Source: Leucogyrophana mollusca
Lineage: Eukaryota > Basidiomycota > Agaricomycetes > Boletales
Reading direction: 5' to 3'
NCBI GenBank assembly: GCA_021014945.1
Contig: MU266555.1
Location: 1 to 46,337 of the forward strand
DNA: 46,337 nt
Shown: positions 20,276 to 34,021 of the stretch, piece after piece
Position numbering within the stretch: the first letter of the stretch is position 1
How the letters are laid out: the number at the start of each line of letters is the position of its first letter
The notes under the pieces: model-generated
The model's database searches: none
What the model saw: the letters and a program-made list of their open reading frames with translations, nothing else
Told to the model about the DNA's origin: nothing
Translations under genes and position numbers: made by a program

Positions 20276-23251
20276 TCACTGCACCGGTCCAACATACCCC
20301 TGCGCAAGCATCACCAGCTCGTTGAAACCCCTTCCGCGCTCCCCATGCCCCTCGATGAACTCCGTCGCTTTCCCCAGGAGACAATCTAACAAATCTGGCT
20401 CACTTTCCCCAAGATACGTCTGCAAATACACAAAAGCGAGGATCGTCGCCCACACCACCTCGTCCACCCCGAGCTCTCCCGCTTTCTGCAGGACGGCCGT
20501 ATCAACAATGCCCGATATATCCGACGGAGCGAAGGAGCCGTCGAATTTCTGGAGCTCGAAGATGGCATATGCTTGTGCGGGGATACTATGACTGGGTTGA
20601 TCGATGGGAGGCTGAGACGGGTCATTGGTCCGACGTGCGTGGGGAGGCTGGACATCGATGACGGGAGAGGGACTGCGCGCCACCGGGTCAAACCGTCGCA
20701 CAGGACTCGGCGAGCGAGAACGCGACCATCGCGAGCTCGTGGAAGACCCCTCCAGCGAGCTCATGGTAGAGTACGAGTCGACGCTCCTGTTTTCATGTGA
20801 ATAAATGCTCTCACTCGGTGTACTGCTTGCGCCGGGGTTGGATGACGCTTCTGGAAACGATCCGGGGATGGGGCCTGCGCGTGGTCGGCCGCTTGGTTGT
20901 GAGGACCCAAAGCCAAATAGAGTAGATACCATCTGAGACAGTCCATCGATCAGGTCGTCCACGAATGCAATTCCAGTCCCCCCCTGCGTATCCGCGCTCG
21001 CAGTGATACCTCTGTTGCCTGGACTATGGGTTCTCCTTCGATTCGCCCAAGCGTTGTTACCATTATTCCTGTTCCCCCTTCGGACATGCTCGTTGCCAGA
21101 CTCCACCGCAACGAAGGAGGTATACTTGCTCACGAGCTGATAGTCCACTCCAAGCCTAACAACGGCCGCTTTCTTGTGTTCTTCACCTGACGCGGTATCA
21201 GTAATAGCAGGTAACGGCGTCCTGTCTTCCTCGAGCTCGGTGATGAGATTTCGGGCAGTGAGAATGTGAACGAGAGGCATCGCCAACCCCGACCCTGCAT
21301 CTTTGAATGGCTTGACCTCAGTGACAGGAACGACGAGCTCCAGCTCCTCATCTACTCCCTCTACCTTCGCTTTCAACACCACCTCGCTCGGCACTGCATC
21401 GAGACTCGTGATCACAGAGACAACGAATCGCATGAAAGGGTAAATCTTCGTGATCTTATGTGGAGCCTGCTGCAAATCCACATTTGTACCTGGGCGGGAG
21501 AAGCTCACTGAACCCCGACGAGTGCCACGCCAATCTACAACAACATTCTCAATGACCTTCGTCCGGCCCGCATTGAGCAGTCGTGCGCACTTCCCCGTGA
21601 TACTCTGGGCCGACACAGCGAAGAGGCACTCCCCGTTTCCCTCGCGCGCGAGGCGCTCACACATGTCGGTCGATACTTGCGTGCCTATTCCAAGGGTAAA
21701 GACGCGGAGAGGCGCGTGTGGAGTAGAGGCTGCCACAGCATGTCTTACGACAGCGAAAGGGTCGGTGACGGCCTGGGTTCAAGGTTAGCAGCTAGGTCGT
21801 GGAGATACACAACGGATAGGTGGATGGATGGCTTACGTCGACGTATACTTCACCGTCGGTGAGCACGAAAGTGACTGTAGGACGGCCGTGATCTCTTGAG
21901 TTGAGCGCGTGCTGTAAAGCCATAGTAATCTCTGTCCCCCCGAAATCGGCGTCCATTCCACGAACATGCGCACTCTGCGTATCCACAGGTGATGTTCGTG
22001 TCAGCTCAACCATGTTTTGAGCGAAACAACACGCACAGCTTGCATCATCGAGGCCTGATTGAAAAGTGCACTTCTCGGCCACAAGCCCTCGACACGACTC
22101 CCGAAGCTGAATATGTTGAAGGTGGTGTTAGCGTCCGGCAAGAGACGCAGAAGCATTGTAAGGGTTTTCTTCGCGGTCTCGATCCGCGGCCCACCCATGC
22201 TCCCGCTCCGATCAATCACGAATATAAACTCCTGTGAAGCCACGCGGGGCATCTTGAACTTCGGCACGAGCATCAGACGCATAGCAATCGTGCCCGATCC
22301 GAGTGGATCAACTTCCGCAAAACATCGCGGATCATCTAGCCCGCTCGCGTGCACCGAGAGCACGAAGTCACTGTCGAGGAAGGTGGGGGAAGTGTAGATA
22401 GCGGACATGCGTCGCTGGGATTTCCGTCCTGCGCGTGTTTTGTACCGTAAGAGTGAGATACTCGGGTGAGTAGAGCTACGGATGTCGTGGATGATATCGC
22501 TCATCTGGATGTCGACTTGAATGTCGAGGTGGGTATTGCTGGAGGCTCTTTTGGCGTTGGCCATGGCGGGAGGCTCAGGCCCGTAACGCTGTGCGATGGC
22601 CATGGGCAGCTGCAGGCGTACATGATCCCTGATCCCGTCGTCGAAAAGGTCCATCACGAACTTGGGGTGCAAAATTTAGTATGAGCAATGGAAGGGTATC
22701 AGTATTTGCAGCTCACGATAAGTCGTGCGATGACGGTTTGCCTAGGCGGGATAGACCCGACGGAAATTGTAAAGACTGAAGGGTGGGAGTAGCCGCAATG
22801 AGTTACGCTGAATATGTGTGCCAGAAGATGGGGTGTGCTGACTGTCATCTGTAACATATTCTACGAGGCCCGCCGCCCTGCCTGTCTCGATGGCCTGTTC
22901 GAAGGTCTGAGCTGCCTCAGCCTTCTCCTTCGCGATGCCAGTAATGATACGCCCGTTGGCGAGCTCGAGTTCGAATGCACACACCGCGGCGCGTGCGGGA
23001 AGCGGAAATACGTACTTTGCTCGGCCAGTCGGGGTCTCTGATGCATTGTTGAACACCTGAGTGAGGGATATTCTGGCAGAAACTATCAAAACGTCAGGGA
23101 GGAAGGGTAGTCAATAATGGTTTGAGTTGAGAGGGAAGGTACCTGACGTACCGTCTACGATCCAGGCCTTGACGAGGACCCGCTCGAGAGGGAGATGGAC
23201 TAATTGCTGCTGGTCAGGTGAGTGATGCACTATACCGGAGGGCGGATTCAT
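20276..23251 (-). CDS. VIT-VWA domain protein (inter-alpha-trypsin inhibitor heavy-chain-like)
   Basis: Large multi-exon minus-strand gene, start MNPPSGIVHH at 23251, stop at 20276. VIT domain: VSARISLTQVFNN, GRAKYVFPLPARAAVCAFE, GRIITGIAKEKAEAA, AGLVEYVTDD|VFTISVGSIPP, FVMDLFDDGI. VWA domain: FIFVIDRSGSMGGPRIETAK with an intact DxSxS metal site, NIFSFGSRVEGLWP, VTFVLTDGEVYVD and RVFTLGIGTQVS. After it come a beta-rich part, a low-complexity Ser/Pro/Arg linker (about 20,640-21,060) and a C-terminal helical segment WATILAFVYLQTYLGE like that of other fungal VIT-VWA and vault-PARP-like proteins. It probably acts as a metal-dependent intracellular binding scaffold; no partner is evident. It sits between two FAS1 paralogues, all three on the minus strand. 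Confidence 0.85.
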
Positions 23252-23998
23252 GATGATAACGAGGAGTGAGATAGATTAGCATCTCGTGGACGCTAGGCCG
23301 AGCTTTATACACCTGTGTGGCGCCGATCTAGTACAGCATATTGCTCAAAGTAGTTGGGCGCCTGAATCGAAGGTGTCCTCAAGCGAGGGACACACCGTGC
23401 GAAGAGGTAAGGTGGATTCCGAGATGGCACAGGAACGGCTATGTGTCGCCCACGAGTCTCCTGAGGCTGGATGCTCCAATATATATAAAGAGACGCTGGC
23501 GGTCCTCGTGTCGCCTACTGGGCTGCGAATAGACGCGCCAGAGGACCAGAATATGCTGCTCGATCGTCGGCGGAGGCGTTTCGAAAACCTAACGGGCGGG
23601 TGGATCACAGAACGCACATCATCTAGCGCCTACGGGCTCTTTTCTGCCAACCACCCCAACCGCTTCAGTTCGTGGCAGTTACGAGTTATTATCTGCAGTG
23701 TGGGAGAGCACTGACCCAGAGTAGTGATTAACGGTCACCGCTACGTGACACTTCGATATAACGAGTGTGACAAGTCCGAATTGGGGCTCATAGACACAAA
23801 CGACATCCCCGGGAAGACTGAGCAAGCATAGTGCACGGCATGTTATAGATTATGGTGAAACAGACGTCCCAACTCCAACTCCAACAATTTAACGCGCAAA
23901 TGACCGAGAATGACCAAGAAGAAACAAAATTGACAACCACTGGATAATCTACAAATAAATACGCCCAGTAGAAAACCTCGGCTCATCCCGCCTAACCC
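23252..23998. other. Intergenic, no supported gene
   Basis: Contains the promoter side of the VIT-VWA gene and the 3' end of FAS1 copy 2. A plus-strand open frame of 142 codons (23,286-23,714) shows no motif and is probably chance. Confidence 0.45.
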
Positions 23999-25345
23999 CT
24001 ACATGAACAAGTAGCAGCCAATAGCCAACGAACTGACCCACGGCCACGAACCAGCAGAAAATGAGCTAGCTGTCGATGAAGGGCCGGCAGAGTTCTTCAA
24101 GCTGTTCAGTATCAAGACGCTATCGATAATGTGTACCACCCCATTTTCGAGCAACACGTCAGACGTCACAATGTTGGCAGTATTGCCGCCTGCGATGGAC
24201 ACCGTGCTCCCGGTCGTCGTGAGTGTCTGTCCGGCGAAATTGGCCTTGGTCTCTCCGGTCGCCAGCTGGGGCGAGTAGAAGGTGCCGTTGATGACCTTCA
24301 GTTAAGATGGGGGATGTCAGTAAGCGTCGAGGGGGGAGTTGACTTGGCATGGCTACTGACGTGGCCATTCAAGACTGATGCCAACTCGCTGCTGTTGAGG
24401 TTACTTATCGTCGAGCCCGCGGAAGAGAATGCCGAGTCTAGGGGCGTAGCTCAATGAGCAATCCGGACGAAATTTCGGAGCACATCATAGGGACGCTTAC
24501 CTTGAGGAACAAAGATCGTCACACCGTACAGGCTCTCGAGCGTGTTGACGATGCCAGCGGTGGCCGCGTCGTTGGCGAAGGTTGTAATATTGTTGTTGGA
24601 CAACGTCGCTGACAGGGTGGTCGGCATCACTAGCAACTCGCTTATGCTCGCCCACGCATAAGTGGAGGACAAGAGGGTGAATCCGCCTTCGGGTGTTAAG
24701 ACCACGTCTGTTCTATCGTACACATGCATCGTCAATACCAATACCCGAAGCGAGTCGCGGGAAGGACAGGTGAGCACATACGGTTGATTAAGAATATGGA
24801 TGGACCCATCAGACTCCATGGTCAGAACTAGTGATTGGGACTGATTGTTTTCGAGGGATACTGCAGACGAATCGGTGAGTGCCGTGGGGACGATGGAATG
24901 GTTCGGAGATATGGCGACGGTTGTGTTGCCAATAGGGGTCGTGATGAGGTGGTATGATAGCAGAGGAACAATGCTCGACGGGTCTCCCAAGAGGCTGGAC
25001 ACCGTACCATTGGGCGCTGCGGCCAAAGTCACGTCAGCTCGTCATCAAACTCGATGGGACATGTTCAGGTGTGGACGTACCGGACCTATATAAGCGGTGA
25101 CGCAGATGAGTGGAGGAGAATTGAGTATGACGTAGCACGCACTGGGGCATCGCAAAGGTAAGGTTTCCCGTTATCAGACTGAGAAACTCGGTGATATCGC
25201 TGGCGGGGATGGCTTCTACAAAAGACAAGAAGACGTCGAAGTCGCTGGTTCCGCCGAGAAGCGCCTCAATGACATCGATTGTCAATGACTGTGAATACGC
25301 AGCTGAGGCGCAGAGGGATGCGACGATCAGGTTGAGGAAACGCAT
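23999..25345 (-). CDS. Secreted FAS1 (fasciclin) domain protein, GPI-anchored (copy 2)
   Basis: Paralogue of the gene at 17,929-19,208. It begins MRFLNLIVASLCASAAYSQS (signal peptide), followed by SDFDVFLSFVEAIPASDITE, GNLTFAMPQC, APNGTVSSLLGDPSSI, VPLLSYHLI, NNQSQSLVL, TDVVLTPEGGF, TFANDAATAGIVNTLES, GVTIFVPQG, and the FAS1 end motif GVVHIIDSVLILNSL. The tail is Ser/Ala-rich, then WPWVSSLAIGCYLFM, a GPI signal. Introns lie at the same places as in copy 1. Predicted as a cell-surface adhesion-type protein. A TATA box lies about 50 bases upstream. No broken frames seen, although exact exon ends were not all resolved. Confidence 0.82.
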
Positions 25346-25392
25346 GTTTACGAGGTGTGGTAATGGTCTTGTTCTCTCTCTTCGTCCTGGGA

Positions 25393-25399
25393 TTTTATA
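25393..25399 (-). promoter_or_regulatory. TATA box of FAS1 copy 2
   Basis: TATAAAA on the minus strand, 48-54 bases before the ATG at 25345, followed by TCCCAGGAC, which is shared with the other FAS1 promoter. Confidence 0.6.
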
Positions 25400-27230
25400 T
25401 GAGCACCTGCACCCCTGGCTCAAGCCGGATGGATGCTTGTCGGCGGTTATCAGCACGATCGAGGGACAGTTTCGCAGTCCCCAACGTGATAGTGATGAAA
25501 ACAGAGGCGACGGAAACCTGTCCTTGACAGCGTTCGACATGATGCAAGAAGCGCTGAGGCAAAATGATACAGACGCCTCAGATCTCACGGAAGCGAAAGT
25601 CGTGCTGGTCGTCTTGATCGGACGTCAGATTGAAATTTAATAGGCCCGGGTGAACACGGCCCTCGTGAAAATGCCTCCAGGGAAACCACAGACGGAGCGA
25701 GCGACTATGCAGCGATCGACGTTATCACCGACCCTATCAGGCGTCGAGCAAACCTTGAAATTGGCCTCACGAAGGCTGTAGCGCAGCCAGGTCGGCCACC
25801 TCGAAGCGTCACATGTTCTGTCTATGATTGTCGCCGGCGGCTTGATGCGACGAAAACTGGCCTTGGCAGCTTTCAGCAATGTACAAGCGCGGAGGTTACG
25901 TGCAATGCACTGACCTTGGGCTACGATCCAAGGTTTCGGCGGACGACATATCCTAATCATCCAGCTGTCGATACAGATTTTTGAATTGTGTCAAGGACAT
26001 TTGGTTAATTTTGGAGGATTGAACAACGGCCAGTGCTCGAACGAAAATATTGCACCATTAATAGCAGGTGACGACTGATGGACTGAGCGATTGATTGTGT
26101 ACGCGACAGGCGGTTATCTTTGATCTACCGCAGACATGAGAAAGGCAGTACGTACTAGACGCTAGAAGAACCTTGACGTGCGCTTACGCGTGTGTAGGCG
26201 CACATCTTGAACGCCTCGTAAGTAACGACAGCACTGCAGCTTACGAAACGTATCCTCCGTCATTCGTTCTCGCCTTCTTGCCATCACTTCAGGGAAGGCC
26301 GCGGCTCCGTTGACACCGCGATAGCCCGTGATTCGATTGCAGCGAATGGTCCACATAGAGAAATCACTACGTTATGGATGGGAATTGGCGTGTTTCGAGG
26401 TGATTGACGCCGAAGGACGAGGTGGGAGTCGGAGCCTGTTGACGAAGGACGTGGCCGATGTGTTGCAGTGCACGCAAGGGATATTTCTCTGTCCATTCGC
26501 AGTGGCGCTTCTGGAGGAGCTATATAGTCGATATGCTTCCAAAATCCCGTGGGATGATATGAGGGCGCTGAGGGCGTCTATCCACGATCAACGACTCCCG
26601 AATTGCGCCCGCATGCAACAACATAATTCAAGCACTTGGTCATGGTCAGAACTTCGAGAGCATTTCATGTAGCCACGATGGCCTCGAGCTCTTGCCAGAA
26701 CTCAGGGTCGTTGAGAATCCTTGGGCTGGACAAGACTATTGAACGACGCTTCCCGGATGTATGGTGACACAAGGCAGTGGTGCGAATTAGCAAGGTTGAG
26801 CCGGGGTTCGAGCACATCATGTCGTCTAAAAAACGGAAGCAATGGTGTTCACCGGGAGCCCGACATCCAAACGGTATATGGGTGTCTAATAAGACTTTCG
26901 ATTCCCAGGATCAACCCAGTCGATGAAACTGTGGGCTCGCATTTGAAGGGCCGTGGTTGTCCTTTTCTCGCGGGGTACCTAGGCATGCGACAGGGGGCTC
27001 GTTTACGGTGAATAATGTTGTTTCAGATACCTGTAGTGCGAGCCTCCCCGACTCTTTCAGTCAGACAATTGATGGGTGGGTAAACTAACAAGGGAATAAG
27101 GTCGCTCAACGACGTGTGACAAAAGGTGTCAGCGTGACACACGTGACCAGTGTGTTGAATGTCCGCCATGAGATGGTCGACCACGACTTGACTGCATGAG
27201 CTTGTATAGACTGTAAACCCTCATTCTGCT
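25400..27230. other. Gene-poor stretch
   Basis: About 1.8 kb with open frames no longer than about 110 codons in the part beyond 25,640. None shows a motif I recognise. A plus-strand frame at 26,328-26,672 (WELACFEVIDAEGRG) is the most protein-like, but it has no partner exons that I could join. A CACGTG-containing inverted repeat lies at 27,126-27,145. Confidence 0.45.
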
Positions 27231-27231
27231 T

Positions 27232-27236
27232 TATAT
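27232..27236 (+). promoter_or_regulatory. TATA-like element
   Basis: TTTATATCC about 35 bases upstream of ATG 27,269. Position fits a core promoter for the small gene that follows. Confidence 0.4.
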
Positions 27237-27268
27237 CCCTGTTTTCGTAGCGAACTTGTACTCATATA

Positions 27269-27787
27269 ATGTCTTCTCCCTCGCACAACGGCACGAATAA
27301 CGACCCTCAAGAACCAAGCGTTACTTCCCCGCCTGCCATCGACCCTTGCAACCTAGAGGAAGGAGAGATTTCAGAAGGAGAAGACAGCACTACATCTAGC
27401 CCGAAGGCGCTCCGGGAAGAGGTCAAGTTAAAATCGCCAATCGCCGCTGTCCTGTCGCGCACCACTTCGAGCTCTGCTTTTTCGAACAGTTGTAGCCGTA
27501 ATAGCACACCAGATACCCCCCGTTCTCCCGACACTGAATCCAGTATGACTTGAATTATCTATATCTCTCCCCGCTAACCTGCTCTAACAGTGTCCCCAGA
27601 CGAGCTCGATCGAGCCAAGTCGGTCGTGCTTGATCTCTTGGGTTGGGGTGTATCCCCAGAGTACCTTGTTGAATCTGGGGTATCAACAGGTGCACTTTAC
27701 CGTATTTTTACAGATTTGCGTCTGCGACTCCCAGCCAATCTCGCGCTCCCCATCCCTCCGTCGGTTCCGCCCTCTAGTACACAATAA
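27269..27787 (+). CDS. Small conserved hypothetical protein with DLLGWGV..EYLVESG motif
   Basis: Two exons, 27269-27542 and 27591-27787, joined in phase to 156 residues. The first exon is acidic and Ser/Pro-rich with CNLEEGEISEGED. The second holds DELDRAKSVVLDLLGWGVSP then EYLVESGVS and LYRIFTDLRLRLPANL. I recall this motif from many agaricomycete hypothetical proteins, where it often sits in longer proteins; this short version ends at PPSSTQ soon after it. The low-complexity EEGEISEGE stretch is common in nuclear, RNA-related proteins, which is only a hint. No function can be assigned. The gene stands alone in a gene-poor stretch. Confidence 0.65.
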
Positions 27788-28687
27788 CTGTCTAATTCCC
27801 CGCACTTGTTTCCCTCACTGCATCGTTATGATACCCGCCTTCCGGCTCATTAATTCACTCGCTTCCTCGGCCTTTCGCAGGATGTATCTTTATACCTTTG
27901 GGGCTCCATAGTAGAATTGACATACACTCTGCACTGCACCCCGCTTTCGGACTTTAGCGCAGTGACCTTGGATGTGAAGGGGCACATCGGCATCACCGTT
28001 TTGGCGACTGTTCCATGTTACCTTTCCCTCTCGGAACGCGTGGTCATACCTGGCTGCGAAGGTCTACACAAGTGGGTCTGTATATAGTATGTGGATGGTC
28101 CTCTTGTACTTATACTTCCCTGCTGACATCGTCAACGCGTATTCCTCAAGCCATTGTAAAGCTTAATATTAGTGTCAAAGATATGACGCAGCCTTGCGCA
28201 GCACCTTTCCGGTCCGCATTCGCCCACTCCGAAGCCTATGTTGTGCCCTGCGTGGCAAACTGCCCTCAATATACCACCCAAGGTTCCGCCGGAAGTGTAC
28301 AGATGCACAATCCAATTCAATGGGCCCTATTTAGCTCATCCGTGTCTTTCTGATTCCGCTAAGGTTTCCTTAGCAGAACTTCTACACTGCGATGCCTTCT
28401 CACTGATCACAGATCGGGATCTCTATCTTTGCGCCCCTTCCTTGGACAAGCATGCTACAAGGCATCTCTTTCACTTTACATGCGGTGCCAAGCTAATGGT
28501 TTCCGCTGTTTCTCCAGCTCTCTGGAATTTGCTGACGTCGGGATAGGCCACCAGACCCTCAGGCACCGAGAGTGCGAATTGAGCAAGCGATCTTGGTGAT
28601 AAAAGTACATACACGACAAGTTACAGATAATTTGGCGCTACTGCTATTCGTGAAGTTATTCCGCGTCTTCTCCGCTCAGTCATCATC
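27788..28687. other. Intergenic, no gene recognised
   Basis: Open frames of about 100-112 codons occur at 28,015-28,353 and 28,238-28,546 on the plus strand, overlapping in different frames, with no motif. Codon use and composition do not favour any of them. Confidence 0.4.
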
Positions 28688-30091
28688 TCAAGACCCGCTG
28701 ACGAGTTTTTCGAGATTGATAGGCTGGCCTTCGCTGTTCAAAGCAGCTTCGATAATCGCCACATCCCTCAATGCACCCAATGGGTCGCCAAGACCGTCGT
28801 CCTTGCCCTCGAATGCCGCTGCGAAGAAGCTCGCCAGCTCAACTTCTACTCCCCTCACAGCCTCATCGATAATCTCTTCCTTCTCGGGGCCGAGCTTCCC
28901 ATGTGCATCGGTCTTGGCGGACTTGATGATGACACGGAAGACGGATTTATCGCCCCCGGTCACCGAATCCTTCACCTTCGTCTGCGACACAGAGAGCCAG
29001 CCATCGGTGCCAGTGATGATGGTCCCATTACCTACCGAGGACCGCGACGCAGATGGTGCGGCAAAGCTCAGCTCGAAGATCCCGTGGGACCCGTCCGCAG
29101 CTTTGATGATCGTGTTAATCGTGTCATGAGGTGCAAGCCAGTCCTTGTTAAGTGACGCGAACCCTGAAAGGTGTGTCATTGCGCTGGGAAGCATGACTCG
29201 GAGTGCGGCGGTGGAATGCTAAAAGTGACCTTGTGCTTAGCCGTGGTTTTGGCGAGGATTGTGCACGGTGGACTTACCACGCCGCCGTCAAGCTAGATAC
29301 GAGTCAAGGAGATACGTGTCACTACACAGGCGTTCTTCTCGGAGAACGGATCTATCTCACCAAGAAGCCTCCTTGATACTATCGAGCAAATCGGAGGCTG
29401 TCAGAAGGTGTCGATCGGAACAACATGCGTGCTTACATCAGGGACTGTCCGCCAAGGTGTTTTGTACCATTTCGAGTCTTGATCGATGTAATTGACGACT
29501 CTTGAGCTGAAGAATGTGACTTTTCCGATCTTGCCGTCGCGGATAGCACGGCCAGCAGCAATGTATCCGGGTTCGGCTTCGAAGTTCTCTGCGACTCTCC
29601 ATACCAGGCCCTTGGTTTTGTACGTGGCATTGTACTCAGCGATCAACTTGATCCCTGATGCGACGTCAGGGGCCACGGGCTTCTCGCTCAGTACGTGTTT
29701 TCCGGCCGCCAAAGCTTTCAGGATGATTGACGGTTGCTGGGTGATAGGGAGGACGACGATAACAGAGTTGATGTCTGATCTAGCCAGCAGCACATCAAGA
29801 TTGGCAGACGAGTCCCCGTCATGATAGACATCAGGAGCGACTCCCAGCCTCTTCTTAGCCTCGTCTGCTAGCTCGCTTGAGCTCTTTAAAGATCGCGAGT
29901 ACACCGCTTTCAGAGTAGGCGCGAGCCCCTTGAGCGTTTCAAGGCCTGGCAGATGGGCTGTTTGATGGGTAAGGTGAATACTCGGATTGAGAGTGCTCGT
30001 CAGCGTAAACAACCCAACGTAAACTCTTACCTTCTTTAGCGAATAACCCCGCGCCAAGGATGGCGACACCAGTGCTAGAGGCTGCAGGCAT
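28688..30091 (-). CDS. Gfo/Idh/MocA-family NAD(P)-dependent oxidoreductase
   Basis: Minus-strand gene starting MPAASSTGVAILGAGLFAKE, with a Rossmann GxGxxG-like loop (GAGLFA) directly at the N-terminus. Next come HLPGLETLKG, LKAVYSRS, DVLLARSDINSVIVVLPI, the EKP motif in GKHVLSEKPVAPD (Lys expected to be catalytic) and GLVWRVAENFEAEPGY. The C-terminal (GFO_IDH_MocA_C-like) part reads GKIGKVTFFSSRVV, YQGGFLLDGGVHSTAALRVM, GTIITGTDGWLSV and LRDVAIIEAALNSEG. Introns split it after FAKE, PD, GGFL and GGV; the exon LDGGV is 15 nt (29,278-29,292). Enzymes of this family oxidise or reduce sugars, polyols or trans-dihydrodiols; the substrate is open. Divergently transcribed from the neighbouring beta-glucosidase gene. 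Confidence 0.85.
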
Positions 30092-30648
30092 TTACAACGG
30101 TTGACAAGATCTGGGATGCGATATGTAGTGGAGGGCAAACAGACGAAGAGGCGTTGACAGGAATGAGAACGTGAGGAGTTTCTTTTCTTTACCGGTACGT
30201 ATGTCACGGAAAAACATCGGACAGCACATGAGCGCATCCTTGATGAGTGCTGTCCGGAATTTGTCTTCCGTTCCGAAGGTCCTGGAATAAACCTCTAGCT
30301 GGGATTCGAGGTCTCTGGCGTATTTCTGTCCCACCGCTTGGGGACTTGCCGGACCAATGGCAGAGTACGACCTCCGCTTTTCCCTGGTTTCCACTACTTT
30401 TTTAATCTATTCTGTTTTGTAGCAACAGTCGAAGGGGTGGATCTCATATCGTGGTCTTTGCTTGGATTTCCCATACTTGCACCGGAGGATTGTCGGTGTC
30501 TATTTCTCAGAATTGCCGTCCCAGGAACCTGACTTGATAGCAGTGTGGTTTCGCTGGTTTAAGAGGACGTGTCGAATCCGTGTATGCGTGCCTCACAGAC
30601 TTGCCCGTGAATAGGCTGTACTTTTTCCTGCTCCATTTCACGAAGATC
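30092..30648. promoter_or_regulatory. Shared divergent promoter region
   Basis: 557 bp between the start codons of the oxidoreductase (minus) and the beta-glucosidase (plus). A CCAAT box lies at 30,354-30,358 (GGACCAATGG). No TATA box is obvious on either side. Co-regulation of the two genes is plausible but not shown. Confidence 0.45.

Positions 30649-34021
<3,373 letters not shown>

Noticed and set aside
23286..23714. 142-codon plus-strand open frame
   Set aside because: No recognisable motif and placed in the promoter side of the VIT-VWA gene.
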